Notes: generated by a model not told the origin, from the letters alone. Numbered from the stretch's first letter, positions 51,440 through 60,730 are shown. The stretch is DNA of 64,000 nt from Streptomyces hokutonensis (GCF_000376565.1 NZ_BARG01000024.1:186001-250000); one strand, 5' to 3'. A program made the numbers and translations.

Positions 51440-52984
51440 TCACGGCAGGTCGCGCCGCATGGCGTCGGCGACGAGTTCGCCGATGAGCACGGCGGTGGCC
51501 GCCGGACCGCGCAGGGGTGGAGTCGGCAGGATCGACGTGTCCGCGACGCGGAGGCCCACGACACCGTGCACCCGCCCGTACTGGTCGACGGCCGCCCCGG
51601 GATCACCGGCCTGTCCCATGGGAACCGTGCCGCAAGTGTGGTGCGAGGTGCCGAGCCGCGCCTCTATCCACCGGTCGAGCAGCCCGTCGTCCGCCAGCAC
51701 CTCTGGCCCCGGCTCCACGAGCCCGCGCGACACCTCCTCGAACGCGTCGGTGGCGACCAACTCGGCCGTGGCACGGGCCACTTCGCGCAGCCGCCGCCGG
51801 TCCTCGCCGGTCTCCAGATAGCCGTAGTCGATACGAGGGGGAGTGGCCGCGTCGCCGGACAACGTGCGCAGTCGACCGCCGAGCCGGGGCGACAGCGCGG
51901 ACGCCAGGAACGCGAGGGGCGCGCTGGGGACGGACGCGATGCCACCGGTCAGACCCGTCATCGGCACGAGCGACTGAAGGATCTCCAGGTCGCCCGCGTA
52001 CTCGCCGTCCGTCGCGGACAGATGGAGACACCCGCCGAGCCAGGAGTCGTCGGGCGCGGGCAGCGGCCGCCGGGGCAGCCACTCCAGCACCAGCTGCGGA
52101 TGATCGCCGAACCGGGCTCCTACAGCGGGGGAGTTGACGGTCACCGGAATGCCGACGCGCGCCAACTCCTCACCCGGCCCGATCCCCGACAGATGCAGCA
52201 GCTGCGCGGAGCCGAACGCCCCGGTGCACAGCACGACTTCGCCGCACTCCACCGTCGTACGACGCCCGTCGCGCTCGACGACGACACCGGTCGCCCGACC
52301 TCGCTCGATGACCACCCGAGTCGCCGAACTGCCGCCCATCACCGTCAGGTTGGGGCGACCGAGCGCGCGCAGCAGATAGCCGGCACCGGTGTTGACCCGT
52401 ATCCCGTCCACGGAGTTGGACGGCACCGGCCCGAACCCGGGCGTGCCCTGGGCGTTCTTGTCGGGCTCCTCGGGAAAGCCCAACTGCCGTGCGGCGGACC
52501 GGAATGCCACGGCGGCGAGGTGCCGCAGCTCCGTACGCCGGATCCGTACCGGACCCTCGGCGCCGTGCGACTCGTCCTCGCCGTAGTCGAGATCGGTCTC
52601 CAGGGAACGCAGCAGCGGAAGCACTCGCTCGTACGACCAGGCAGCGCCTCCCACTGCCGACCACCGCTCGAAGTCCTCGCGCCGGGCCCGCACGAAGTAG
52701 CCGCCGTTGACGGTGGTCGACCCGCCGAGAACACGCCCCCGCACGACCGTGTAGGGCCGCCCCGGTGTGAGGTGGACGGCGTACGGCTGGACGGCGGGAT
52801 GTCCGGGCTGTGCACCCGGTACGAGTCGCGCGTCCAGCAACTCACGTGTGAAACCTGGGCGTTGGCGCGGCACGGGTCCCGCCTCCAGCACCAGCACACT
52901 GCGGTCGGAGTCCTCGCTCAGCCGTGCGGCGAGTGGAGCTCCACTGCCGCCCGCCCCGACCACGATGACGTCCGGGCGGCTCAA
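51440..52984 (-). CDS. mftG: GMC-family oxidoreductase MftG
   Basis: A 514-residue flavoprotein of the GMC (choline dehydrogenase-like) family. The FAD motif VIVVGAGGSGAPLAARLSE opens the protein; GRVLGGSTTVNGGYF is the family signature; SHHTCGTVPMG near the end provides the catalytic His pair region and the end carries ADTSILPTPPLRGPAATAVL. MftG is thought to return electrons from reduced mycofactocin to the respiratory chain. TTG 52984 has GAGG six bases upstream. It is convergent with mftR and divergent from mftA. Confidence 0.85.
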   Translation of the reverse strand: MSRPDVIVVGAGGSGAPLAARLSEDSDRSVLVLEAGPVPRQRPGFTRELLDARLVPGAQPGHPAVQPYAVHLTPGRPYTVVRGRVLGGSTTVNGGYFVRARREDFERWSAVGGAAWSYERVLPLLRSLETDLDYGEDESHGAEGPVRIRRTELRHLAAVAFRSAARQLGFPEEPDKNAQGTPGFGPVPSNSVDGIRVNTGAGYLLRALGRPNLTVMGGSSATRVVIERGRATGVVVERDGRRTTVECGEVVLCTGAFGSAQLLHLSGIGPGEELARVGIPVTVNSPAVGARFGDHPQLVLEWLPRRPLPAPDDSWLGGCLHLSATDGEYAGDLEILQSLVPMTGLTGGIASVPSAPLAFLASALSPRLGGRLRTLSGDAATPPRIDYGYLETGEDRRRLREVARATAELVATDAFEEVSRGLVEPGPEVLADDGLLDRWIEARLGTSHHTCGTVPMGQAGDPGAAVDQYGRVHGVVGLRVADTSILPTPPLRGPAATAVLIGELVADAMRRDLP

Positions 52985-53008
52985 CCGGACCTCGGCGCCG
53001 ATGTAGAC

Positions 53009-53018
53009 CGACCGGTCG
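53009..53018. promoter_or_regulatory. 10-bp palindrome in the mftG-mftA gap
   Basis: CGACCGGTCG is a perfect palindrome 25 bases from the mftG start and 101 from mftA. It may be part of an operator for MftR or chance in a GC-rich region. Confidence 0.35.
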
Positions 53019-53049
53019 AAAGAATCATGGTGGCTTCCTCTTCACTTTC

Positions 53050-53062
53050 GGCACCGGGTGCC
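53050..53062. promoter_or_regulatory. Perfect inverted repeat in the mftG-mftA gap
   Basis: GGCACC-G-GGTGCC is a perfect 6-1-6 repeat beside an AT-rich patch (CATTATTGT) that could hold the mftA -10. It is central between the divergent genes and is a better MftR operator candidate than the 10-bp palindrome. Confidence 0.5.
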
Positions 53063-53118
53063 ATTATTGTCGACCGCGCAGCCGCCCGTATGCCCAGCCG
53101 GATGCCAGGGAGATTCGC

Positions 53119-53256
53119 ATGAACGAGCTCCACGCCGTACCGACCGTCCCGGCCAACGAGAACAGGGCCGAAGAACCCGTCACGGAACAGCAGTTGATCG
53201 AGGCCGACGACCTCATCGAGGAGATCTCCATCGACGGCATGTGCGGTGTCTACTAA
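53119..53256 (+). CDS. mftA: Mycofactocin precursor peptide MftA
   Basis: A 45-residue acidic peptide ending IDGMCGVY. The last Val-Tyr pair is the core converted into premycofactocin: the radical-SAM enzyme MftC decarboxylates the Tyr and crosslinks it to Val, and MftE frees the dipeptide. The rest (EQQLIEADDLIEEISIDG) is the leader held by MftB. ATG 53119 has AGGGAG upstream. It is the first gene of the mftABCDEF operon. Confidence 0.96.
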   Translation: MNELHAVPTVPANENRAEEPVTEQQLIEADDLIEEISIDGMCGVY

Positions 53257-53265
53257 GCCGCCCGC

Positions 53266-53541
53266 ATGACCGCGCCGACCCTCGACCGCGCCCTCGGCCT
53301 GCACCCCCAAGTCTCGGTACGCCCCGAACCGTTCGGCGCGCTGCTCTACCACTTCGGGACCCGCAGACTGACGTTCCTCAAGGACCGCAGACTCCTGGCC
53401 GTAGTCGAGTCCCTCGCGGACGCCCCCACGGCCCGCGCCGCCTGCCTCGCGGCCGGTGTCCCGGAGGTCGAACTGCCGCGCTACGACCGGGCGTTGGCAG
53501 CCCTCGCCGAGTCGTCGATGCTCGTCGGAAGGACCCCATGA
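53266..53541 (+). CDS. mftB: Mycofactocin leader-binding chaperone MftB
   Basis: A 91-residue RiPP-recognition (PqqD-like) protein. It has RPEPFGALLYHFGTRRLTFL, typical of MftB, followed by a C-terminal winged-helix-like half. It presents the MftA leader to MftC. Nine bases separate it from mftA, and its TGA overlaps the ATG of mftC. Confidence 0.93.
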   Translation: MTAPTLDRALGLHPQVSVRPEPFGALLYHFGTRRLTFLKDRRLLAVVESLADAPTARAACLAAGVPEVELPRYDRALAALAESSMLVGRTP

Positions 53542-54746
53542 CCGTCACCGCCGCCGGAACACGGCTGGTCGACCTCTTCGAATCCGGACTCGACGCGCCG
53601 ATCTGTCTCACCTGGGAACTGACCTACGCCTGCAACCTGGCCTGCTCCCACTGCCTCTCCAGCTCCGGCCGCCGCGACCCGCGCGAGCTGTCCACCGCCG
53701 AAGCCAAGGCGGTCATAGACGAGTTGGAGGCCATGCAGGTCTTCTACGTCAACATCGGCGGCGGAGAGCCCACCGTCCGCGCGGACTTCTGGGAACTCCT
53801 CGACTACGCCACCGCCCACCACGTCGGCGTGAAGTTCTCCACCAACGGCGTCCGCATCACCCCCGAAGCCGCCCGCAGGCTCGCCGCCAACGACTACGTC
53901 GACGTACAGATCTCCCTCGACGGCGCGACCGCGGACGTCAACGACGCGGTACGCGGCCCGGGTTCGTACGCCACGGCGATCAAGGCCATGGAACACCTCT
54001 CCGCCGCCGGCATGCGCAACTTCAAGCTCTCCGTCGTCTGCACCCGCCACAACATCCCCCAACTCGACGAGTTCAAGGCCCTCGCCGACCACTACGGCGC
54101 CCAACTCCGCCTGACCCGCCTGCGCCCGTCGGGCCGCGGAGCCGATGTCTGGGACGAACTCCACCCGACGGCGGGTCAGCAACGCGAGCTGTACGACTGG
54201 CTGTTGGCGCACGGAGACAAGGTGCTCACCGGCGACTCCTTCTTCCACCTCTCCGCGTACGGCGAGTCGCTTCCCGGCCTCAACCTGTGCGGCGCCGGAC
54301 GCGTGGTCTGTCTGATCGACCCGGTCGGCGACGTCTACGCCTGCCCGTTCGCCATCCACGACGAGTTCCTCGCGGGCAACGTCCGCGCGCCCGGCGGCTT
54401 CACCGAGGTGTGGCGCGGCTCGGAACTCTTCGCACGGCTGCGCACCCCGCAGCACGGCGGGGCCTGCGCCTCCTGCGCGTTCTACGACACCTGCAAGGGC
54501 GGCTGCATGGCCGCCAAGTTCTTCACCGGTCTGCCCCTGGACGGCCCCGACCCCGAGTGCGTGCAGGGCTACGGCGAACAGCAACTCGCCCAGCGCGCCA
54601 AGGACGGAACAGACCTCCCCAAGCCGTCCGGCGACCACTCCCGCCGCCGGCCCGTGGACCTGGTCCTCACCCGACGCCGCGACCTGGAACGGTCCCCGGT
54701 CAGCGACTGCGCCGAAGACCCCCTGGCCGGCCTGCGCCTCACCTAG
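53538..54746 (+). CDS. mftC: Mycofactocin radical-SAM maturase MftC
   Basis: A 402-residue radical-SAM enzyme. The CX3CX2C motif CNLACSHC places the cluster ligands at Cys32, Cys36 and Cys39; GGGEPTV is the SAM-binding region; the C-terminal SPASM part contains CPFAIHDEF and CASCAFYDTCKGGCMAAKFF, with ligands for two more clusters. It decarboxylates the C-terminal Tyr of MftA and then crosslinks it to Val. It starts in an ATGA overlap with mftB. The roughly 45-residue C-terminal tail after ECVQGYGEQQ is variable among homologues. Confidence 0.96.
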   Translation: MTVTAAGTRLVDLFESGLDAPICLTWELTYACNLACSHCLSSSGRRDPRELSTAEAKAVIDELEAMQVFYVNIGGGEPTVRADFWELLDYATAHHVGVKFSTNGVRITPEAARRLAANDYVDVQISLDGATADVNDAVRGPGSYATAIKAMEHLSAAGMRNFKLSVVCTRHNIPQLDEFKALADHYGAQLRLTRLRPSGRGADVWDELHPTAGQQRELYDWLLAHGDKVLTGDSFFHLSAYGESLPGLNLCGAGRVVCLIDPVGDVYACPFAIHDEFLAGNVRAPGGFTEVWRGSELFARLRTPQHGGACASCAFYDTCKGGCMAAKFFTGLPLDGPDPECVQGYGEQQLAQRAKDGTDLPKPSGDHSRRRPVDLVLTRRRDLERSPVSDCAEDPLAGLRLT

Positions 54747-54770
54747 GACCTCAAGAGAAGAGAACACGTC

Positions 54771-55985
54771 ATGGGCAGGAACCCCTGGTTCGAGACGGTC
54801 GCCGAGGCGCAGCGCCGGGCGAAGAAGCGACTGCCGAGCACGGTCTACGGCGCGCTCGTCGCGGGCTCGGAACGCGGCCGCACGATCGACGACAACACGG
54901 CCGCCTTCGCCGAACTGGGCTTTGCGCCAAGGGTGGTTGGCCACCACGCGGAGCGGGACCTGTCCACGACCGTGCTCGGGGTACCCATCTCCTTCCCGGT
55001 GCTCATCTCGCCGACCGGGGTACAGGCGGTGGATCCCGAGGGCGAGGTCGCCGTGGCCCGCGCGGCGGCGAACCGGGGTGTCGCCATGGGCCTGAGTTCC
55101 TTTGCCAGCAAGGCGGTTGAAGAGGTCGCCGACGCACAGCCGGACCTCTTCTACCAGCTGTACTGGAGCGGCACCCGGGCCACCATGGTGCAGCGCATGG
55201 ACCGGGCCAGGGCAGCCGGCGCCAAGGCGCTCATCGTCACCCTCGACTGGTCCTTCTCCCACGGCCGGGACTGGGGGAGCCCCGCCATCCCGGACCGGCT
55301 CGACCTGAAGACCATGCTGAGGTTCGCCCCCGATGTACTGCCCCACCCCGGTTGGCTGCTCAGATTCGCCAAGTCCCGCCGCCTGCCCGACCTTTCGGTC
55401 CCCAACCTGCGGCCCCCGGGCGGCGAGGCCCCCACCTTCTTCGGCGCCTACGGAGAGTGGATGCAGACCACGCCCCCGACCTGGGAGGACGTGGCATGGC
55501 TGCGCACGGAGTGGGGCGGGCCCTTCCTGCTCAAGGGAGTCACCCGCGTGGACGACGCCAAGCGGGCCGTCGACGCCGGAGTCTCCGCGCTCTCCGTCTC
55601 CAACCACGGCGGCAACAACCTCGACACCACCCCCGCCACCATCCGGGTCCTCCCCGCCATCGCGGACGCGGTCGGCCACCAGATCGAGGTCCTCCTGGAC
55701 GGCGGCGTCCGCAGGGGCGGCGATGTCGCCAAGGCCCTCGCCCTCGGCGCCCGCGCCGTCCTGATCGGCCGCGCCTATCTCTGGGGCCTGGCGGCCAACG
55801 GACAGGCCGGAGTTGAGAACGTCCTCGACATCCTGCGCGGCGGACTCGATTCGGCGGTGCTGGGCCTCGGGCACTCCTCCGTCCACGAGTTGACGCCCGA
55901 CGACCTGGTGATCCCGCCGGGCTTCCGCCTGGAACTGGGCGCCCGTTCCGGCCATGACACTCCGGCCGCCCAGGCGACACGGTGA
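54771..55985 (+). CDS. mftD: Mycofactocin FMN enzyme MftD
   Basis: A 404-residue FMN-dependent alpha-hydroxy-acid oxidase-like barrel. The end shows SNHGGNNLDTTPATIRVLP with the catalytic His region, LDGGVRRGGDVAKALALGA (phosphate-binding loop) and IGRAYLWGLAANGQ. MftD oxidatively deaminates the freed aminopyrrolidinone-type dipeptide to the redox-active premycofactocin. The gap from mftC is 24 bases and the stop overlaps GTG of mftE. Confidence 0.95.
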   Translation: MGRNPWFETVAEAQRRAKKRLPSTVYGALVAGSERGRTIDDNTAAFAELGFAPRVVGHHAERDLSTTVLGVPISFPVLISPTGVQAVDPEGEVAVARAAANRGVAMGLSSFASKAVEEVADAQPDLFYQLYWSGTRATMVQRMDRARAAGAKALIVTLDWSFSHGRDWGSPAIPDRLDLKTMLRFAPDVLPHPGWLLRFAKSRRLPDLSVPNLRPPGGEAPTFFGAYGEWMQTTPPTWEDVAWLRTEWGGPFLLKGVTRVDDAKRAVDAGVSALSVSNHGGNNLDTTPATIRVLPAIADAVGHQIEVLLDGGVRRGGDVAKALALGARAVLIGRAYLWGLAANGQAGVENVLDILRGGLDSAVLGLGHSSVHELTPDDLVIPPGFRLELGARSGHDTPAAQATR

Positions 55986-56701
55986 CCGAACTGGCCCCTG
56001 CCGCCTGGCCGGACGTGCCGTCCGACGCGCTGGTCCTGCTGCCGATCGGTTCCACCGAACAGCACGGCCCGCATCTGCCACTCGACACCGACAGCGTCAT
56101 CGCCCACGCCGTCGCCCGGCGAGCCTCAACTGCCCTCCCCGGCACGCTGGTTGCACCGACCCTGCCGTACGGTGCGAGTGGCGAGCACGCGGGTTTCCCC
56201 GGAACCGTCTCGATCGGCCACGAAGCACTGCACGCGGTACTCGTGGAGTCGGTGCGCTCACTGTCCCTGTGGGCCGCACGGACCGTCCTCGTCAACGGCC
56301 ACGGCGGCAACACCGCCACCCTCGCCACCGCCGTCCGCCAGTTGCGCGCCGAAGGCCACGGCGTGGCCTGGACCGGCTGCTCCATACCCGGAGGCGACGC
56401 ACACGCCGGCCGCACGGAAACCTCGGTGATGCTCCATCTCGCCCCAGAACACGTGCAGTTGGAGGCAGCGGTCACCGGCGACACCCGCCCGCTGTCCGTC
56501 CTCCTCCCGGAACTGATGGCACACGGCGTGCGCGCCGTCTCACCTTCCGGCGTCCTCGGCGACCCGACCGGCGCCTCGGCGGGGGAGGGCCGTACGACGA
56601 TGGACGCGATGGTGTCGACGGCCGTACGCCGGATCACTGCCTGGACCGTGGACGACCGGGGCCGCCTGACCGAGCCCACCCGCCAGGTCGCACGACCATG
56701 A
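55982..56701 (+). CDS. mftE: Mycofactocin peptidase MftE (creatininase family)
   Basis: A 239-residue creatininase-family metallopeptidase. It carries LLPIGSTEQHGPHLPLDTD and VNGHGGNTATLA, both containing metal-binding residues, plus THE ETSVMLHLAPE segment. MftE cleaves the modified C-terminal dipeptide from MftA. GTG 55982 overlaps the mftD stop; its own stop overlaps mftF (ATGA). Confidence 0.95.
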   Translation: MTELAPAAWPDVPSDALVLLPIGSTEQHGPHLPLDTDSVIAHAVARRASTALPGTLVAPTLPYGASGEHAGFPGTVSIGHEALHAVLVESVRSLSLWAARTVLVNGHGGNTATLATAVRQLRAEGHGVAWTGCSIPGGDAHAGRTETSVMLHLAPEHVQLEAAVTGDTRPLSVLLPELMAHGVRAVSPSGVLGDPTGASAGEGRTTMDAMVSTAVRRITAWTVDDRGRLTEPTRQVARP

Positions 56702-58083
56702 GGCTGCCCGTCGGCTTCCTGGTCGAACTCGACCGGCACACGCGGATCGTGGACGGCGGCCGGGCCCTCGTCGGCGGCTTCCCGACCCGGCTGATCCGGC
56801 TGACCCCACGGGCCCAACGGCTGCTCACAGGGCGGACGCTGAACGTGCGGGACGCGGCAAGCGCGCTGCTCGCGGACCGACTTCTCGACCTCGGCATGGC
56901 CAATCCGGTCGTCGACGCACTGCCCCCGCCCGCCGATCCGCGATACACGGTGGTCGTACCGATCCGCGACCGACCGCGCCAACTCGCCAGGCTGCTCGGC
57001 AGCGTTGGCGGTGGCCATCCCGTGATCGTGGTCGACGACGCCTCACGACACCCGGGGGCTGTGGCCGCCGTGGCCGCCCAACACGGCGCCAAGTTCCTGC
57101 CCTTGACCACGAACGTCGGCCCGGCCGGCGCCCGCAACGCCGGACTGCGGCTCGTCACCACCCCGTTCGTGGTGTTCGTCGACTCCGACATCGTGCTGGC
57201 GCCCGACACCCTGCCCACCCTGCTCCGGCACTTCGCCGACCCCGCCGTCGCCATGGCCGTGCCCCGCATCACCGGACTGCCCTCGGCCGCCCCCACCTGG
57301 ATCGAACGCTACGAGAACGCCCGCTCCTCCCTCGACCTGGGCGCCCACCCGGCCGGCGTACGACCCGGTAGTCCCGTCTCCTGGGCCTCAACTGCCTGCC
57401 TGGTGGCGCGAACCGATGCCCTCGCGGCGGGCTTCGACGAAGGGATGCGGGTCGGCGAGGACGTCGACCTGTGCTGGCGGCTGATCGAGCGGGGCCGACG
57501 GGTGCGCTACGAACCGGCCGCCGAGGCCGCCCACGAGCACCGGACCAGGGTCGACGACTGGCTGCTGCGCAAGGCCGTCTACGGCACCGGGGCCCACCCC
57601 CTCGCCGAACGCCACCCACAGTTCATCGCCCCTGCCGTGTTCGCCCCGTGGAGTGCGGCACTCGTGACCGCGCTGCTCGCCCAGCGCCGCTGGTCGGCGC
57701 CCGTCGCCGGGGCCGTCCTCGCCGGTGTCACCTACCGGATCGGCCGCAGGCTCGGCGACACCCGCGACCGTCATCGGCTCGCCGCGCGGCTCACGGCCAA
57801 CGGCGCGCTGGCCGCCCTGGCCCAGACCTCGGCACTCCTCAACCGGCACTGGTGGCCCCTCACGGTCGTCGGCTGTCTGGCCTCCCGCAGGGTGCGTCGG
57901 GCCGCGGCGGTGGCCGCGCTGGCCGACATCGCCCTGGAGTACCGACGGGACCGGTCCAATCTGGACCCGGTCCGCTACGGCCTCGCCCGCCGCCTCGACG
58001 ACCTCGCCTACGGGGCCGGCGTCTGGCTGTCCGCCCTCAGGGGCCGTTCCACCACCGCGCTGCGGCCTCGTATCACCCGCTGA
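56698..58083 (+). CDS. mftF: Mycofactocin glycosyltransferase MftF
   Basis: A 461-residue GT2-family glycosyltransferase. An N-terminal MftF-type part (VGFLVELDRHTRIVDGGRAL) precedes the GT2 domain with YTVVVPIRDRP, the acidic VDDAS and FVDSDIVLAP motifs and EDVDLCWRLIERG; hydrophobic helices close the protein. It adds beta-1,4-glucose units to premycofactocin. ATG 56698 overlaps the mftE stop. It ends the mft operon, followed by a 120-base gap. Confidence 0.94.
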   Translation: MRLPVGFLVELDRHTRIVDGGRALVGGFPTRLIRLTPRAQRLLTGRTLNVRDAASALLADRLLDLGMANPVVDALPPPADPRYTVVVPIRDRPRQLARLLGSVGGGHPVIVVDDASRHPGAVAAVAAQHGAKFLPLTTNVGPAGARNAGLRLVTTPFVVFVDSDIVLAPDTLPTLLRHFADPAVAMAVPRITGLPSAAPTWIERYENARSSLDLGAHPAGVRPGSPVSWASTACLVARTDALAAGFDEGMRVGEDVDLCWRLIERGRRVRYEPAAEAAHEHRTRVDDWLLRKAVYGTGAHPLAERHPQFIAPAVFAPWSAALVTALLAQRRWSAPVAGAVLAGVTYRIGRRLGDTRDRHRLAARLTANGALAALAQTSALLNRHWWPLTVVGCLASRRVRRAAAVAALADIALEYRRDRSNLDPVRYGLARRLDDLAYGAGVWLSALRGRSTTALRPRITR

Positions 58084-58203
58084 TCCACAGTCCCGGTCAG
58101 CGGAAACCGGCCAGCAGGGGCTCGGCTCCGGAAATGACACTGGGACCATCCCGCCGCGTGTGTGCGGCACTTGCGAGGAATCAGCCAGCAGGAGGTGTGC
58201 GGC

Positions 58204-59385
58204 GTGACGCACGAAGTGGTCAACCGTGTCGAGGAACTCGGGCCCGAACTGGCCGCACTCGCCGAACAGAACGAGAAACTGGGCAAGTTGAGCGACCGTA
58301 CCGTCGAACTCCTGCGTTCCGCAGGGGTGATACGACTCCTGCAGCCCAAGGAGTTCGGCGGCTACAGCGCTCACCCCCGTGACTTCGCCGAAGCGGTGAT
58401 GGCCGTAGCGCGGTACGACGGGGCGGCAGGCTGGGTGTCCGGTGTCGTCGGCGTACACCCTTGGGAACTGGCCCAGTTGGACCCCCGGCTCGCGCACGAG
58501 GTGTGGGACGAGGACCCGGACACCTGGATCGCCTCGCCGTACATGCCCAACGGAATCGCGGAACCCGTGGACGGCGGCTATGTGCTCAGCGGTCGCTGGC
58601 CCTTCTCCTCCGGGAGCGACCACTGCAGCTGGGACTTCCTGGGTGCACTCGTCGGCGACGGCAAGGGGAAGCCGGCGGGGCCGATCTCCGTGCTCCATGT
58701 CGTCCTGCCGCGTTCGGACTACGAGATCATCGACGGCACCTGGGACGTGATCGGCCTGGCCGGCACCGGCAGCAAGGACGTCGTCGTCGACAAGGCGTTC
58801 ATCCCCACGTACCGCACCATCAGGCAGGAAGTGGTCCAGGAGGGCACTGCCGCCGAGGCGGTCGGACTCACCGACACCCTGTACAAGCTGCCCTTCAGCT
58901 CCATGTTCCCGCTCGGGATCACCGCCGCCGTCGTCGGGATCTGCGAGGGCGCCCTCGCGCTGCACCTCGACCAGCAGAAGGACCGGGTCGCCGTGACCGG
59001 GGTACAGGTACGCGACGATCCCTACGTTCTGTACGCCGCCGGGGAGGCAGCGGCGGAGATCGCCGCCTCCCGGGTCCAACTGATCGACGGCATCAGCCGG
59101 TTGTACGACCAGGTCGAGGCCGGAAAGCCCATCACCGTCGAGGACCGGTCCAACGTCCGCCGCAACCAGGTGCGTTGCGCATGGCGTGCCGTCGCCGCCC
59201 TGGACGAGATCTTCGTACGGTCCGGCGGCAACGCGATCCGGCACGGCAACCCGCTCCAGCGGTTCTGGCGGGACGCGCACGTGGGGCTCCAGCACATGAT
59301 CCACGTCCCGGGAGCGGCGTACCACGCAAACGCCCTCGCCCAGATGGGACTTGAGCTGCCCGAGCCGATGCGCGTCCTGATCTGA
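58204..59385 (+). CDS. Two-component flavin monooxygenase, oxygenase subunit (HsaA-like)
   Basis: A 393-residue acyl-CoA-dehydrogenase-fold oxygenase. It shows LLRSAGVIRLLQPKEFGGYS, AVARYDGAAGWVSGVVGVHP, GRWPFSSGSDHCSWDFLGA and the C-terminal RCAWRAVAALDEIF, matching the HsaA/HpaB-type group that hydroxylates phenols or other rings using reduced flavin from a separate reductase, which is the next gene. GTG 58204 has AGGAGGTG upstream. The downstream position after the mft operon suggests a pathway needing mycofactocin, but the substrate is unknown. Confidence 0.88.
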   Translation: MTHEVVNRVEELGPELAALAEQNEKLGKLSDRTVELLRSAGVIRLLQPKEFGGYSAHPRDFAEAVMAVARYDGAAGWVSGVVGVHPWELAQLDPRLAHEVWDEDPDTWIASPYMPNGIAEPVDGGYVLSGRWPFSSGSDHCSWDFLGALVGDGKGKPAGPISVLHVVLPRSDYEIIDGTWDVIGLAGTGSKDVVVDKAFIPTYRTIRQEVVQEGTAAEAVGLTDTLYKLPFSSMFPLGITAAVVGICEGALALHLDQQKDRVAVTGVQVRDDPYVLYAAGEAAAEIAASRVQLIDGISRLYDQVEAGKPITVEDRSNVRRNQVRCAWRAVAALDEIFVRSGGNAIRHGNPLQRFWRDAHVGLQHMIHVPGAAYHANALAQMGLELPEPMRVLI

Positions 59386-59421
59386 CGGGACGTCAAGAGA
59401 GTGAGCGAGCAAGGAGGGGCC

Positions 59422-59940
59422 GTGTCGGACGCGGTCGAGGGGCGCTACTTCCGTGAGGTGCTGGGGCACTTCCCCACCAGCGTGGTCGCGATCACCACGA
59501 CGGACAGCGACGGGCAACCCCAGGGAATGATCGTCGGAACCTTCATGTCCGTATCTCTGGAACCGCCCCTCGTGTCGTTCCTGGTGGACGGTTCCTCCAA
59601 CACCCTGCGGACGATCCGGACGGCCGGGCGGTTCTGCGCCAACGCGCTCGCGGGCAACCAGGAACGCCTGTCCCGGCGGATGGCCGGCGGCCCGAACCGT
59701 TTCGAGGGAACCGACTGGGAGGAATCCCCGCTCGGCAATCCCGTCCTCGCCGGAATCGTCGCGTGGGTCGACTGCACGGTCGAGAAGATCGTCGAACTCG
59801 GCGACCACCAACTCGTCGTCGGACGGGTCCGCACGCTCCGCGTCGAGTCGATGAAGACCCCACTGCTCTTCTTCCGCGGTGGATACGGCGACTATCTGTC
59901 CAGCGCGGGACTTCTGCTGGACAGGCTCGTCGGCTGGTGA
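59422..59940 (+). CDS. Flavin reductase (HsaB-like partner)
   Basis: A 172-residue flavin reductase-domain protein (FREVLGHFPTSVVAITTTDS, GTFMSVSLEPPLVSFLVD, FCANALAGNQ). It should supply reduced FMN or FAD to the preceding oxygenase. GTG 59422 is preferred because AAGGAGG lies just upstream; an earlier GTG at 59401 also opens this frame. The 36-base spacing and shared direction indicate one transcript. Confidence 0.9.
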   Translation: MSDAVEGRYFREVLGHFPTSVVAITTTDSDGQPQGMIVGTFMSVSLEPPLVSFLVDGSSNTLRTIRTAGRFCANALAGNQERLSRRMAGGPNRFEGTDWEESPLGNPVLAGIVAWVDCTVEKIVELGDHQLVVGRVRTLRVESMKTPLLFFRGGYGDYLSSAGLLLDRLVGW

Positions 59941-59986
59941 GAGAGCGAAGAACACAAAGAGCCGCGATATCGAAGGAGATCCGTTG

Positions 59987-60730
59987 ATGCGCCAGGACCT
60001 GCATTTCAGATTGGAACGCATCTCCGCATGGTGCGGATTTGTACTGCTGCTGGGATTCGCCGTGGCGTTCTCCGTCGGCCATCTCATCACGCCGATGGAC
60101 CCGACCAAGAACGCGCAAGGCGTCGTCGAATTCCTCACCGACCATCAGACGGGCATCCTCGCCTGTGCCGCGATCATGGTCCTCGTCGTGCCGTTCGAGT
60201 ACCCGTTCGTCGTCCTGACCAGCATGCAGATGCGCCGTATCGAAGGCGGCTGGGGCCTGCTGTCCATGGTCCAGCTCACCACCGGTGTCGTCGCGCCGAT
60301 CGGCTTCTTCTTCCCGATCGCGATACTCGCCGCCGCTGCCTACCGACCGGAAAGCCACTCGCCCGACGTGCTCTACGCGATGTCGGACATCTACTGGCTC
60401 ATGCTGGTCGGCAACGCCTGCATATTCGTCCTCCAGGTCTGGTCGATCGGCTACGCGGCCCTCGTCGACGACCGAGACAAGCCGGTTTTCCCGCGCTGGT
60501 TCGGCTATCTCAACCTGGTTCTCGGCGTGCTGCTCATTCCGGGTGCCTTCGTCTTCCTCACCAAGACCGGACCGTTCGCCTGGAACGGAATCCTCGCGAA
60601 CATGCTGCCCACGCTGGTGTATTTCATCTGGAAGATCGCGACACCGATCGTGCTGCTGCGCGCCGTGAAATCCGAGGAGGAGGAAGCGAAGGCGAAGGCC
60701 GCCGAACCCTCCGCGCTCGCGAGCACATAA
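59987..60730 (+). CDS. Multi-pass membrane protein of unknown function
   Basis: A 247-residue protein with about six membrane helices (WCGFVLLLGFAVAFSVG; LACAAIMVLVVPFEYPFVVL; GVVAPIGFFFPIAILAAAAY; LMLVGNACIFVLQVWSIGYA and two more near residues 180-225) and an acidic tail (KSEEEEAKAKAAE). ATG 59987 has GAAGGAG upstream. No family was named. Location after the monooxygenase pair suggests uptake of its substrate or a membrane electron link. Its codon use resembles its neighbours. Confidence 0.8.
   Translation: MRQDLHFRLERISAWCGFVLLLGFAVAFSVGHLITPMDPTKNAQGVVEFLTDHQTGILACAAIMVLVVPFEYPFVVLTSMQMRRIEGGWGLLSMVQLTTGVVAPIGFFFPIAILAAAAYRPESHSPDVLYAMSDIYWLMLVGNACIFVLQVWSIGYAALVDDRDKPVFPRWFGYLNLVLGVLLIPGAFVFLTKTGPFAWNGILANMLPTLVYFIWKIATPIVLLRAVKSEEEEAKAKAAEPSALAST

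Noticed and set aside
53481..56081. Long open frame antisense to mftC and mftD
   Set aside because: It mirrors the real coding strand's GC-rich third positions and has no start site or domain; the mft genes read cleanly on the plus strand.
57388..60138. Long open frame antisense to mftF, the monooxygenase and reductase
   Set aside because: Same reason: shadow of the real genes, no recognisable domain.
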